Positions 18,121 through 26,191 of a stretch of 64,000 nt of DNA are shown piece after piece. This stretch comes from Limosilactobacillus caviae (GTDB lineage Bacteria > Bacillota > Bacilli > Lactobacillales > Lactobacillaceae): assembly GCF_014635905.1 (NCBI RefSeq), contig NZ_BMDS01000001.1, positions 558,001-622,000 of the forward strand. Direction: 5' to 3'. Both the position numbers and the translations under genes were made by a program. Under the pieces are notes generated by a model, which was given only the letters and a program-made list of their open reading frames with translations, did no database searches and was not told the origin of the DNA. How positions within the stretch are numbered: position 1 is the first letter of the stretch; every line of letters starts with the position of its first letter.

Positions 18121-18672
18121 AACCCAACCACGCCTACTAAGCCAGATGATGGCAACAAGGATCATGGTGACACACCAACCGACCCATCTCAACCTTCTAA
18201 GGGCGATGATAACAAGGGTGGCGAAACGCCAACTAACCCAACCACATCTACTAAGCCAGACGATGGTCACGCTTCAATTCCAGGTCAAGCTGGTCACCAA
18301 CCATCTAAGGACAACGATTCTAGCGATACTACTAAGGGCAGTGACGACAATCCAACGATTGTATTGCCAGACGATGGTAAGGGTTCCTCAGCAGGCACTC
18401 AAGGTCAATACATCAACGTTGTATCTAAGGACAGTGTAGCTTCACAAGCTGGTATTCAAGCACCTGCAAGCATGGAAACTACTAGCGTAAGTTTTGGTAC
18501 TAAGATGAGTGAACCAATGACTCGTGAAGAATACAAGGCTCAACAAGCTAAGTTGCCACAAACTAACGCCAACAGTAAGGAAGAAAACACAATGGCAATT
18601 GCTGGATTAGGTATTCTGGCAGCCACTACCTTTACTACCTTGGCTGGTGCTACTAAGCGGAAGTACAACTAA
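18112..18672 (+). pseudogene. 3' fragment of an LPxTG surface protein
   Basis: About 186 codons open from the junction near 18112 with no start or signal peptide. Pro/Thr/Lys/Asp-rich wall-spanning repeats (for example PTNPTTPTKPDDG, recurring as PTNPTTSTKPDDG) lead to a sortase signal LPQTN, a hydrophobic stretch (MAIAGLGILAATTFTTLAG) and a basic tail KRKYN. This is the anchor end of a cell-wall adhesin. Codon choice (AAG, AAC, GGT) is like that of the highly expressed Mub-like adhesin at 53541, unlike its neighbours. A perfect terminator follows. The rest of the gene is absent from this window. Confidence 0.85.
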
Positions 18673-18710
18673 GATTAAGACGTAATATGTTATCCAATTT
18701 TCGATAAGTT

Positions 18711-18745
18711 AAAAGGCGATGGACAAATTTGTCCATCGCCTTTTT
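18711..18745 (+). terminator. Terminator of the LPxTG fragment
   Basis: Perfect 17-bp self-complementary hairpin (AAAAGGCGATGGACAAA and its complement) ending in a T run, 38 bases after the stop codon. Confidence 0.92.
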
Positions 18746-18837
18746 GAGATGTAATAAAAACGAAGCTATGTTATAACTTCTGACGATTCCATCTGATATA
18801 ATAAGAACTAATCAATTTACTGGAGAAAGTATTAATT

Positions 18838-19749
18838 ATGGATAACTCTAAGTTAAGTTTTGCAGATCAAATAGAATGGCTAAAGAATCATGGTGTCGGT
18901 ATAGAAGACGAACCTGAAGCCCAGAAATATTTGAAGTATAAGTCTTATTTTTATAAGATGATTTCTTTTGTTAAGGTGTTTAACAGTACGGAGAATGGTG
19001 AACAATGTATTAACAATTTCAATATGTTAGTTGACATATCAACATTGGATATGGAATTGAGATACTGTTTACTGAAGGTTTGTTTGGATATAGAACATGC
19101 TATTAAAACGTATCTATTGCGAATCATAACAAACGATCCTGATGAAGATGGATACCATATTGTTCAGGAAGTAATTAATAGAGATGAAAATCCTGAAGGC
19201 TTCAAAAGAAAATTATTTTCGAGTGTTTCTCATTATGATAACAACGGTCATTTCATTGTAAATGAAGAATATCAACAATTTTACGATAACCCTCCAATTT
19301 GGATAATTATAGAGATTTCTAGCCTAGGAAAATTACGATCATTTGTTGAGTATTTGAGTCGTAAACGCCCCAATAATAAAACGCTGCAACAACTAAGAGA
19401 ATCTTTTAAATATATTAATAGACTTAGGAACAGTTGTGCTCATAATAGAGTACTTTTCAATAAAGATGCATTAGTTAATGAGGAAGAACCAGTTCCACAC
19501 AACATATATTCTGTATTAAGAAATGATGATTTAACAAGTAGTGAAATTCACACTCCATTATTATTACAAATTTCACTTGCATTACGTATTCATAAAACTA
19601 TGTGTAGTCAAAAGTCACATCAACATAAAATAGATGATTTAAAAGAATGGTGTACTAGGATGCAGAGGAACTCTGACTTGTACCAAGGTAAGATTTTTAG
19701 TGATCTATTTAATAGTATTTGCAATAGTATAACCATATACAGTGATTAA
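18838..19749 (+). CDS. Abi_2 (AbiD/AbiF-type) HEPN protein, phage-defence/toxin candidate
   Basis: 303 residues of the Abi_2 type. The N-terminus SFADQIEWLKNHGVGIEDEP matches the family's usual opening (take the next helix, then YYKLSGYF-like; here KYKSYFYKMISF). The HEPN ribonuclease motif R-x4-H is at Arg197-His202 in LRNSCAHNR. AbiD/AbiF proteins cause abortive infection, and HEPN proteins of this kind act on RNA. An extended -10 (TGATATAAT, 18794-18802) and GGAGA upstream support a start at 18838. Immediately downstream lies a separate promoter, a small hairpin RNA and a terminator, the arrangement seen for AbiF-associated RNAs. It is flanked by a truncated adhesin and an ISL3 remnant, a defence-island-like setting. 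AT-richer than the surrounding core genes, so probably acquired. Confidence 0.85.
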   Translation: MDNSKLSFADQIEWLKNHGVGIEDEPEAQKYLKYKSYFYKMISFVKVFNSTENGEQCINNFNMLVDISTLDMELRYCLLKVCLDIEHAIKTYLLRIITNDPDEDGYHIVQEVINRDENPEGFKRKLFSSVSHYDNNGHFIVNEEYQQFYDNPPIWIIIEISSLGKLRSFVEYLSRKRPNNKTLQQLRESFKYINRLRNSCAHNRVLFNKDALVNEEEPVPHNIYSVLRNDDLTSSEIHTPLLLQISLALRIHKTMCSQKSHQHKIDDLKEWCTRMQRNSDLYQGKIFSDLFNSICNSITIYSD

Positions 19750-19753
19750 TTCA

Positions 19754-19781
19754 TTGACTATTTACCATGGTAAGGTATAAT
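19754..19781 (+). promoter_or_regulatory. Promoter of the Abi-associated small RNA
   Basis: TTGACT (19754-19759), 16 bp, TATAAT (19776-19781), five bases after the abi stop codon. It is a near-consensus sigma-A promoter with no gene-sized frame after it. Predicted transcription start is about 19788. Confidence 0.78.
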
Positions 19782-19787
19782 TGTAGA

Positions 19788-19841
19788 TAGAAAATATGGC
19801 GAGAGCCGCTTCACCCCTTTATTAAGGGGTGTTGTATTTTT
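19788..19841 (+). ncRNA. Small structured RNA downstream of Abi_2 gene (abiF-RNA-like)
   Basis: Predicted transcript of about 54 nt from the consensus promoter to a T-rich end. It contains a GNRA-capped mini-hairpin GGC-GAGA-GCC (19798-19807), a short linker GCTT, and an eight-bp hairpin CACCCCTT / AAGGGGTG (19812-19831) followed by TTGTATTTTT as terminator. There is no coding potential. Rfam-style abiF RNAs have been described next to Abi_2 genes; I cannot run a covariance search, so the identification is by position and shape only. Confidence 0.62.
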
Positions 19842-19847
19842 AAACTG

Positions 19848-19885
19848 AAAAAGGTGATGAACAATTTCTGCTCATCACCTTTTTT
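19848..19885. terminator. Bidirectional terminator, also carries the ISL3 transposase stop
   Basis: AAAAAGGTGATGA (19848-19860) pairs with TCATCACCTTTTT (19872-19884). It has T runs in both directions. The minus-strand transposase remnant ends inside its right arm (TGA at 19877-19875). Confidence 0.85.
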
Positions 19886-20808
19886 GATTTTTCCAGTTAA
19901 TAGCGATATATGAATTAGCTAATGATATAAGAATTCGAACACGAAAATTGAAAAAGTTACGAAAGCCATAAGCTGTACACTTAATTACCTTAATTTTATT
20001 ATTAGTTCCTTCAACAGGTCCGTTAGTATAGGTATCATATTTGAAACTATTGTAAATCTCTTGCTTATGAGTACGTAGTGTGCGTTGAACTTTTTGAAGT
20101 GGTTGTGGAAGTTGCGTCCATTTAACAGCTAAAAGTTGATCTAATGCCTCTCTCGTTGTCTGATGGCAAGAACTAGGTCTTGATAGTAGTGATATAGGCT
20201 TGCTTTAAGTCTTCATCGAAATCTAACAGTCGGTGGACGACTTCAACGTCAGTTAATTGGGCATAGCCAAAGTTACGTCGTGACCAATAATTATTGTATT
20301 TAAGATTGCCAGCTGGTGTTAGGATTAGTTTCCAGAAATGGTTTAGCGCCCGCCACTACCGCGTTCCTTTTCCAGCTCGATTCATTACCTGAATTCGAAT
20401 TTTATTTAATGTGCGGTATGCTTGCGTGACGACATGAAAATGATCGGCAATAATGATGGCATGGGGGAAAAGGTCACGAATTAAATGGCGGTATGGAGTA
20501 TACAAGTCGACGTTCACCGTCTGAACAGCTAGGCGCGCTGAATGGTCATAGCGCAGAAAATAGTTTCGCAAATAACTGTTGCGTCGCGAATAAATAATAT
20601 CAAGAGTTCGTTTGTTTTCAATGTTCATTAGGATCATGCTCATTCCGCTGGGCGCAAAGCGCCCAGACTTGAAGTCATCAAAGGCAATATGGCGGGGTAA
20701 CCAATGGTAATTAGGCTTAAATGATTGATCTAAGTTAGTGATAACGCGTCTAACTGTCCAGTCAGAAACCCCTAATTCCTTACCAATATCGGTTTCCGAT
20801 TTATTTAG
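19875..20808 (-). pseudogene. ISL3-family transposase, C-terminal half, decayed
   Basis: Read leftward from 20808 the frame begins at LNKSETDIGKELGVSDWTVR and runs through the DDE-type transposase core (HIAFDDFKSG; AIIIADHFHVVTQAY) to a normal C-terminus (NGPVEGTNNKIKVIKCTAYG, then ISLANSYIAINW) at 19875. It is broken by TAG at 20358-20356 (Tyr to stop in a REYRAL-like position), by a two-base insertion near 20194 and by another shift near 20155. The N-terminal zinc-ribbon half is absent here but present in inverted orientation immediately to the right. Confidence 0.88.
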
Positions 20809-21284
20809 GCTCTACAATATTAAGTACTGATGGAACTTAACATCAGTACTTATTTTAGTTTAAAATTTAAAATAAAAAACGAAAGATGGCTGCACTCCCG
20901 TCTTCGTTTAAGAAAGGACCATCTTTCATGGATAATTCTACCAGAACTGCATTGGGAATCAAGGACTCACACATCGAATTAGACAATAGTTTTGCCGAGA
21001 CAATTGAAGACCAGGGTGACCGCATTATCGTCCACTTAATACAAACCTACACTATGACTTGCCCGCATTGTGGCAAGCCAATGAGTAAAAATTGTTTTAA
21101 GAAAGTTTATATTTTAGTCCCTTCCCTACACTATAAACCAACGATTTGGGCGATTAAAAAGCAAAAGTACATCTGTAAGCCTTCAAAAGACTGTCCAGAG
21201 ATAATTACTAAACTAGCCAGTGTGACTAATCATATTTCACAAGATGTTAAGCAACGCATCATGATGCTTTTAACACTAAATAAA
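20808..21284 (+). mobile_element. Inverted N-terminal segment of the ISL3-type element
   Basis: Starts with an IS-end-like GGCTCTACAATATT at 20808. It includes a perfect 11-bp hairpin AAGTACTGATG / CATCAGTACTT (20822-20832, 20841-20851), a second inverted pair GAAAGATGG / CCATCTTTC around the ribosome site, and the first 119 transposase codons. It ends in CTAAATAAA (21276-21284), whose reverse complement also borders the other half at 20800-20808. Confidence 0.72.
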
Positions 21285-21302
21285 GGGTTATTTCATTATT
21301 AA
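20928..21302 (+). pseudogene. ISL3-family transposase, N-terminal half
   Basis: From ATG 20928 (AAAGGA upstream) the product has the ISL3 zinc-ribbon (MTCPHCGKPMSKN, then YICKPSKDCPE) and the linker ending LLTLNK. The next five codons GLFHY and stop come from flanking DNA. The C-terminal catalytic half continues from the same LNK residues but on the opposite strand at 20808-19875. Alone this fragment cannot transpose. Confidence 0.85.
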
Positions 21303-21312
21303 CTATTTGACA

Positions 21313-21861
21313 TTATCTCGGAAACCAATATTTATTCGCAAATTTACCAATTGCTTCACCAAGTTGTTCTGGTGAGGCTTTTATTTTCCCCTGAAGCCAG
21401 TCGATAAAGATACCAAATATTCCTGAGACACCATAGACATTCCCAATAATATACTCAAGATCTTCCGAATCATTATAGTTAATTAGTTCTTGTTTGAACT
21501 GATCTTGTAAGTAGCTAATGGTTAACCTGTTATTCCGCTTATTAATGAGGATAGAGAATAGCTGCTGTTGTGATGAAACGTAGTCGGACAAGGCCCGAAA
21601 CAGTGGAATGAAATTATTTCCTTTTATGGCTGGTGAGTAGTATTTATCAAAAATCTTTAATAACTCTTGAGCTAGTTCATTAATTAATGACTGATACAGG
21701 TCATAAATGTCTTGGTAATGAGTATAAAAGGTACCACGACCAATATCAGCTTGCTCGGTTATTTCCGAAACGGTAATTCGAGAAATTTCTTTTTCACTCA
21801 GCAGTTTAATAAATGATTCTTTTATTTGACGTTTAGTTCGATTTACGCGACGATCACTCAT
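21313..21861 (-). CDS. TetR/AcrR-family transcriptional regulator
   Basis: 182 residues. The HTH lies at about 10-55 (ISRITVSEITEQADIGRGTFY), followed by a helical effector domain similar to TetR_C regulators linked with MMPL/YhgE-type exporters. Divergent from the 990-residue MMPL gene with 143 bases between, so it likely represses that gene and itself. Its 3' end lies 29 bases from the inverted IS segment, but the gene is complete. Confidence 0.88.
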   Translation of the reverse strand: MSDRRVNRTKRQIKESFIKLLSEKEISRITVSEITEQADIGRGTFYTHYQDIYDLYQSLINELAQELLKIFDKYYSPAIKGNNFIPLFRALSDYVSSQQQLFSILINKRNNRLTISYLQDQFKQELINYNDSEDLEYIIGNVYGVSGIFGIFIDWLQGKIKASPEQLGEAIGKFANKYWFPR

Positions 21862-21926
21862 TTAGCTTTCCTCCAACAAATTATTATGATGTGTTCAAAA
21901 ATTGACACTGTTGCAAAGATTAATTA

Positions 21927-21985
21927 TTGTTCAGCTCATTGCCCAATAATATACTATACAGTTGTTAGATAATCAACAGGTGTTC
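21927..21985 (+). promoter_or_regulatory. Promoter and candidate TetR operator of the second MMPL gene
   Basis: TTGTTC (21927-21932), 17 bp, TATACT (21950-21955) forms a good promoter. Right after it lies an interrupted dyad GTTG-N9-CAAC (about 21962-21978) that could be the TetR site. Confidence 0.58.
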
Positions 21986-22004
21986 GAAAAAGGAGAGTTT
22001 AAAC

Positions 22005-24977
22005 ATGGGCTGGCTTAAGAAGAATCACATTGCCGCAATTATTGTTTGGCTAGTACTAGCAGTTGTCGCGGTGGTTACCCTTCCTAATATTTCGACATTA
22101 GTTAGGCAACAGGGACATGTTATCTTACCTGCAAGTAGTGAAAGTACCCGTGCTAATAGACTAGCGCGGGAGATGAGTACGGAGAAAAACACGAATTCAA
22201 TAGTGGTTGTCTACCATAAGGATGGTAAATTAAATGCTGATGATCAGCAGCAAATTAACCGCAAAGTTAAGGTTCTTGATGAGCATCGTAACCGGTATAA
22301 TGTGACAAGAATTACTAGTGCTCGAGATGGTCAAGAAGTTGCTAATCAGCTTATTTCAAAAAATCGTCAAACAGAACTAGTAACTGTTAACATTAAGGAT
22401 ACTGCGGAATTTGATCACCAAGCACAGCGGGTAAAGCGTCAATTAAAGGTTAAAGGCTTGCAGACCTATGTGACAAGTGATGACTTATTATCAGATGAAT
22501 TCTCTAATACAACGGAAAAAGGAATTCAAAAAACTGAAATCATCGCAATTATCTTTATCTTTGTAGTTTTAGTATTAGTTTTTCGTTCGGTCATTATCCC
22601 GTTGGTTTCGTTACTGACCGTTGGCATTGCAATGATCGTTTCTCTTAGTTTAGTAATGAATCTTGCTAAATATGCTAATTTCCCAATTTCTGATTTTACC
22701 CAAGTCTTTCTGGTAATTATTTTATTTGGGGTTGGTACCGATTATAATATTTTGCTTTACGATAAGTTTAAGGAAGAACTGGGCAAGGGTAACCAGTATC
22801 AAGCAATTAATGTCGTTAAACAATCAGCAGGTCGGACAATTATTTATAGTGGATTATCTGTCTTTATTGGTTTTGCAGCGCTGAGTTTTGCTAAGTTCTC
22901 ATTTTATCAATCGGCAGTTAGCTGTTCGGTCGGCGTTTTGGTCCTATTGGCAGTATTGCTAACTTTGAATTACTTCTTTATGGCAGTTCTCGGTCGAAAA
23001 ATGTTTTGGCCAGCAAAGAATTTCCAGATTCAGCAATCCAGTAAGGTATGGCACTTTCTTGCGCAAAGAGGACTACACCATCCGTTGCTTTATATGGTTA
23101 TCTTAGCGGGAATTGCAGTAACAGCGATGATTAACACGCCACACTTATTAAATTATAATTCTGCTGATGAAGTACCAAACAGTAATTCAATCAAGCAGGG
23201 ATACCTAATTGCCCAACGTGACTTTTCAAAGGGGAAAGTTTCGCCGACAACTATTGATATTAAGCTAGACCATCCTTTAGATAATCAAAAAGACTTAGCG
23301 GCAATTGATCAAATTACAAATACAATTAAGAAAAATCCGAATGTTAAAGCAGTGAATTCGGTTACTCAGCCGACAGGAAAGCCAATCAAGCAGCTTTATG
23401 TTAAAGATCAACTTAAAACTGTTTTGCGAGGATTAGATGAATCGCAGAGTGGATTAACTACTATTCGCAGTGGCCTACAAGATGCCAGTGATCAAATTGG
23501 TCGAGCTAATATCCGGGAAAGTGTCAAGCAAGTTCAAGAATTAGCCAATGGTAGTCAACGGTTAGCTAATGCTAATAGTCAATTTAATGGCGGTTTAAAT
23601 CAATACATTACAGGAACTAATCGCTATATTCAGGGAACTAGCCAGCTTACTAGTGGGATTGGTCAGTTAAGAGTTGGGGTTAATCCGTTTGCAACTGGAA
23701 TCGGGCAAGTTACGGCGGCAAGCCAGCAATTGAATCAACAAGTCGCTACGGTTAATAGTCAAATCCAACGATTAAACCAGCTGATTAATAACCAAACAAG
23801 TGGCTCCTACGCAACGATGTCAATGCAATTAAGCCAAGGAACAGGCCGCTTGACAAGTGCGTTAACGGCAATTAATCAGCAAGTTCCAGTGTTAGAAAAT
23901 GGGATCGATCAATTAGCTGCTGGAGGAAGTCAACTCGATCAGGCAGGTTCACAACTTTATGCTGGTGGCAGTACATTAGCAAGCAGTAGTCAGCAATTGG
24001 GGAGCGGCATTAGCCAGGTGAATGGTGGTGTTCAGCAACTTAATCAACAATTACAGGGAATGGCTGGGCAGGTCAGTCAGTTGGAAACTGGCCTAAACCA
24101 AGCAGTTAATGGCCTCGCAAAAGTTCAAGCAGGGATTAATCAAGTTCAAGCTTATTTGGGAGAACTGAAAAACTCACCAGCAGGGAACCAATTAAATATT
24201 CCTCGGAATGAATTAGGAAACCATCAATTAGTCGATTCCTATAACGTCTATATGTCTAAGAATCGGCATATCACCCAAATATCAGTTACCTTGAAAGATG
24301 ATCCAAGCAGTCATGCAGCAACACAAGCAGTCAAGCAGTTAACTCAAGATGTCAAGGCTCAAGTTAAGGTCACATCGTTAAGTAAGGCCCAGGTTGCCGT
24401 TGGTGGACAAACATCGCAAATTGCCGATCTAGAAAAACTATCGCAAAGTGACTTTTCGCGAACCGCGATGATTATGATTGTTGGAATCGGCATTGCTCTA
24501 TTGATATTTACCCGCTCGGTTCTTCAACCAATAGTGATCATTACAACCTTGATTGGAACTTACTATACAGCAATCGGTTTGACGGCAGTAATTATGCGAC
24601 AATTGCTTCATGAAAGCATGTTGACTTGGAATACACCATTTTTCACTTTTATCATGCTAATTGCACTTGGTGTTGACTATAGTATTTTCTTAATGATGCG
24701 TTATCGCGATGAAGAATTGGTTGCTCCGGGGAACCAGGTTAAACATATTTTGCAAGCGGCGACAGTAATTGGCGCAGTTGTGATGTCGGCAATAGTTATT
24801 TTAAGCGGAACCTTTGCGGCACTAATCCCATCTGGCGTGATGACTCTGATTCAGGTAGCGATTGCCGTTATTATTGGATTAATAATCTTATTAACAGTAC
24901 TACCGATTATTATGGCTGCCTATGTAAAACTAACTTATGATTCAGCGGTTAATCGGGGAGTTGGAATGAAGTCCTAG
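22005..24977 (+). CDS. Large MMPL/RND exporter with heptad-rich extracellular domain
   Basis: 990 residues. An N-terminal helix (about 8-27) and first extracellular domain are followed by a membrane block (about 175-345), a helix near 365, a very large second extracellular region (about 385-815) and a final helix block (about 825-980). Within the second region, residues 480-720 are repeats of Gln/Gly/Ser-rich heptads (for example QLTSGIGQLRVG; GSQLDQAGSQLYAGG), as in YdgH/YhgE-like transporters. MMPL motifs FGVGTDYN and LGVDYSIFL are present in both halves. Likely exports a hydrophobic or envelope compound; the substrate is unknown. GGAG precedes the ATG by about nine bases. Monocistronic under the divergent TetR. 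Confidence 0.88.
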   Translation: MGWLKKNHIAAIIVWLVLAVVAVVTLPNISTLVRQQGHVILPASSESTRANRLAREMSTEKNTNSIVVVYHKDGKLNADDQQQINRKVKVLDEHRNRYNVTRITSARDGQEVANQLISKNRQTELVTVNIKDTAEFDHQAQRVKRQLKVKGLQTYVTSDDLLSDEFSNTTEKGIQKTEIIAIIFIFVVLVLVFRSVIIPLVSLLTVGIAMIVSLSLVMNLAKYANFPISDFTQVFLVIILFGVGTDYNILLYDKFKEELGKGNQYQAINVVKQSAGRTIIYSGLSVFIGFAALSFAKFSFYQSAVSCSVGVLVLLAVLLTLNYFFMAVLGRKMFWPAKNFQIQQSSKVWHFLAQRGLHHPLLYMVILAGIAVTAMINTPHLLNYNSADEVPNSNSIKQGYLIAQRDFSKGKVSPTTIDIKLDHPLDNQKDLAAIDQITNTIKKNPNVKAVNSVTQPTGKPIKQLYVKDQLKTVLRGLDESQSGLTTIRSGLQDASDQIGRANIRESVKQVQELANGSQRLANANSQFNGGLNQYITGTNRYIQGTSQLTSGIGQLRVGVNPFATGIGQVTAASQQLNQQVATVNSQIQRLNQLINNQTSGSYATMSMQLSQGTGRLTSALTAINQQVPVLENGIDQLAAGGSQLDQAGSQLYAGGSTLASSSQQLGSGISQVNGGVQQLNQQLQGMAGQVSQLETGLNQAVNGLAKVQAGINQVQAYLGELKNSPAGNQLNIPRNELGNHQLVDSYNVYMSKNRHITQISVTLKDDPSSHAATQAVKQLTQDVKAQVKVTSLSKAQVAVGGQTSQIADLEKLSQSDFSRTAMIMIVGIGIALLIFTRSVLQPIVIITTLIGTYYTAIGLTAVIMRQLLHESMLTWNTPFFTFIMLIALGVDYSIFLMMRYRDEELVAPGNQVKHILQAATVIGAVVMSAIVILSGTFAALIPSGVMTLIQVAIAVIIGLIILLTVLPIIMAAYVKLTYDSAVNRGVGMKS

Positions 24978-25106
24978 TAACAATTTAATTAGGTAAATAC
25001 CCATTTCTACCAGCCACCATGGCGAAATTAAATATATTCAGGTATGATTAATGTATCAAGCGCCAAAATACTTGAATCTAAATGAAATAGAAAAGGTAAA
25101 TTCAAA

Positions 25107-25973
25107 ATGCATAATTTAATTTTCCCTAAAGACCTAACAGATCCTGAGTTGGATCCTTATGTTCGATATAATGAAGTCCAGCTTTTTCATTCCATGGAAC
25201 CAAATCCTGGCTTATTTATTGCAGAAAGTCCTAAGGTAATTGCGCGTGCCTTACAAGCGGGATACCTGCCAGCCTCTATTTTGATGGAGGAAAAGGCATT
25301 GGACCGTGATCTAGCTGACTTAGATCATGAAATGGCAATTGGTCCTGCAGGAGGATTGGGTCAAATACCAATTTATGTTGTTAGTAGTGAATTACTTAGC
25401 CAACTGTCCGGTTATAATCTTTTACGGGGAGCACTCGCAGCAATGTATCGAATCCGGCGTTTAGACCTATCCCACTTTTTAACAACAATGCCGAAGGATC
25501 ATCCCCGAATTGCAGTATTGGAAAGTGTTGTTAATCCTACCAATGTTGGAGCAATCTTTCGTTCAGCAGCGGCACTAGGAATAGATGGAGTAGTTGTAAC
25601 GACTGACTCTGCTGATCCGTTTTATCGCCGCGCCTCGCGGGTAGCAATGGGCACGGTTTTTCAGGTACCGTGGACTTATGTTGATGCGAAGGTTTGGCAG
25701 TCAGAGGGAATTAGTCTTCTTCACCAGCTAGGCTATCAAACGGCAACGATGGCATTACGGCACAACACTGTTAGCATTAATGATCCGCAGTTGGATAAAG
25801 TAGATAAATTGGCCATCATTCTTGGTTCGGAAGGTCCTGGATTAAAAGTAAAGACAATTGCGGAGAGTGATTTCACGATTAAGATTCCGATGGCTGCGGG
25901 AGTTGATTCTTTAAATGTGGCAGCCGCCTCGGCACTCGCTTTTTGGGAATTAGGTAACCAGAAAACTAAATAA
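25107..25973 (+). CDS. SpoU/TrmH-family RNA 2'-O-methyltransferase
   Basis: 288 residues. Uses S-adenosylmethionine to methylate a ribose 2'-OH in rRNA or tRNA. The N-terminal part is the substrate-binding (L30e-like) domain. The SPOUT domain carries motif 1 NPTNVGAIFRSA (about 150), motif 2 LGSEGPGL (about 244) and motif 3 IPMAAGVDSLNVAAAS (about 264), forming the trefoil knot. The target base cannot be told. It stands alone between the MMPL gene and the nucleoside operon, with a terminator downstream. Confidence 0.9.
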   Translation: MHNLIFPKDLTDPELDPYVRYNEVQLFHSMEPNPGLFIAESPKVIARALQAGYLPASILMEEKALDRDLADLDHEMAIGPAGGLGQIPIYVVSSELLSQLSGYNLLRGALAAMYRIRRLDLSHFLTTMPKDHPRIAVLESVVNPTNVGAIFRSAAALGIDGVVVTTDSADPFYRRASRVAMGTVFQVPWTYVDAKVWQSEGISLLHQLGYQTATMALRHNTVSINDPQLDKVDKLAIILGSEGPGLKVKTIAESDFTIKIPMAAGVDSLNVAAASALAFWELGNQKTK

Positions 25974-26000
25974 TAAACTTGTTCCATCACGACTTAATTT

Positions 26001-26030
26001 AAAGATGCCTAGTAATAGGTGTCTTTTTTT
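26001..26030 (+). terminator. Terminator after the methyltransferase
   Basis: AAAGATGCCTA pairs with TAGGTGTCTTT (two G-U pairs) and runs into seven Ts. A near-identical hairpin stem recurs at 29571 after deoB. Confidence 0.82.
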
Positions 26031-26143
26031 CTTGTACTTCTTGGCAAAAAATCCAAAGCAAAGACAAATGTCCCCAGAATTGCACCAAGATATAGCAAAA
26101 TGTTAATTTTAATGTATATTAAAGGACAAGTGACATAGAAAAT

Positions 26144-26165
26144 TGTAAGCGCTAACCGATATAAT
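26144..26165 (+). promoter_or_regulatory. cre site overlapping the nucleoside operon promoter
   Basis: TGTAAGCGCTAACC (26144-26157) matches the CcpA cre consensus at all but the last position and directly abuts TATAAT (26160-26165). Binding there would block RNA polymerase, implying carbon catabolite repression of the operon. Confidence 0.78.
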
Positions 26166-26191
26166 GATGATAAAGAGTGAGGGTGATACTC

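Noticed and set aside
20886-20927. Longer start for the ISL3 N-terminal fragment
   Set aside because: The extension lies in the untranslated IS end, overlapping the GAAAGATGG inverted repeat; ATG 20928 has AAAGGA and matches the family start.
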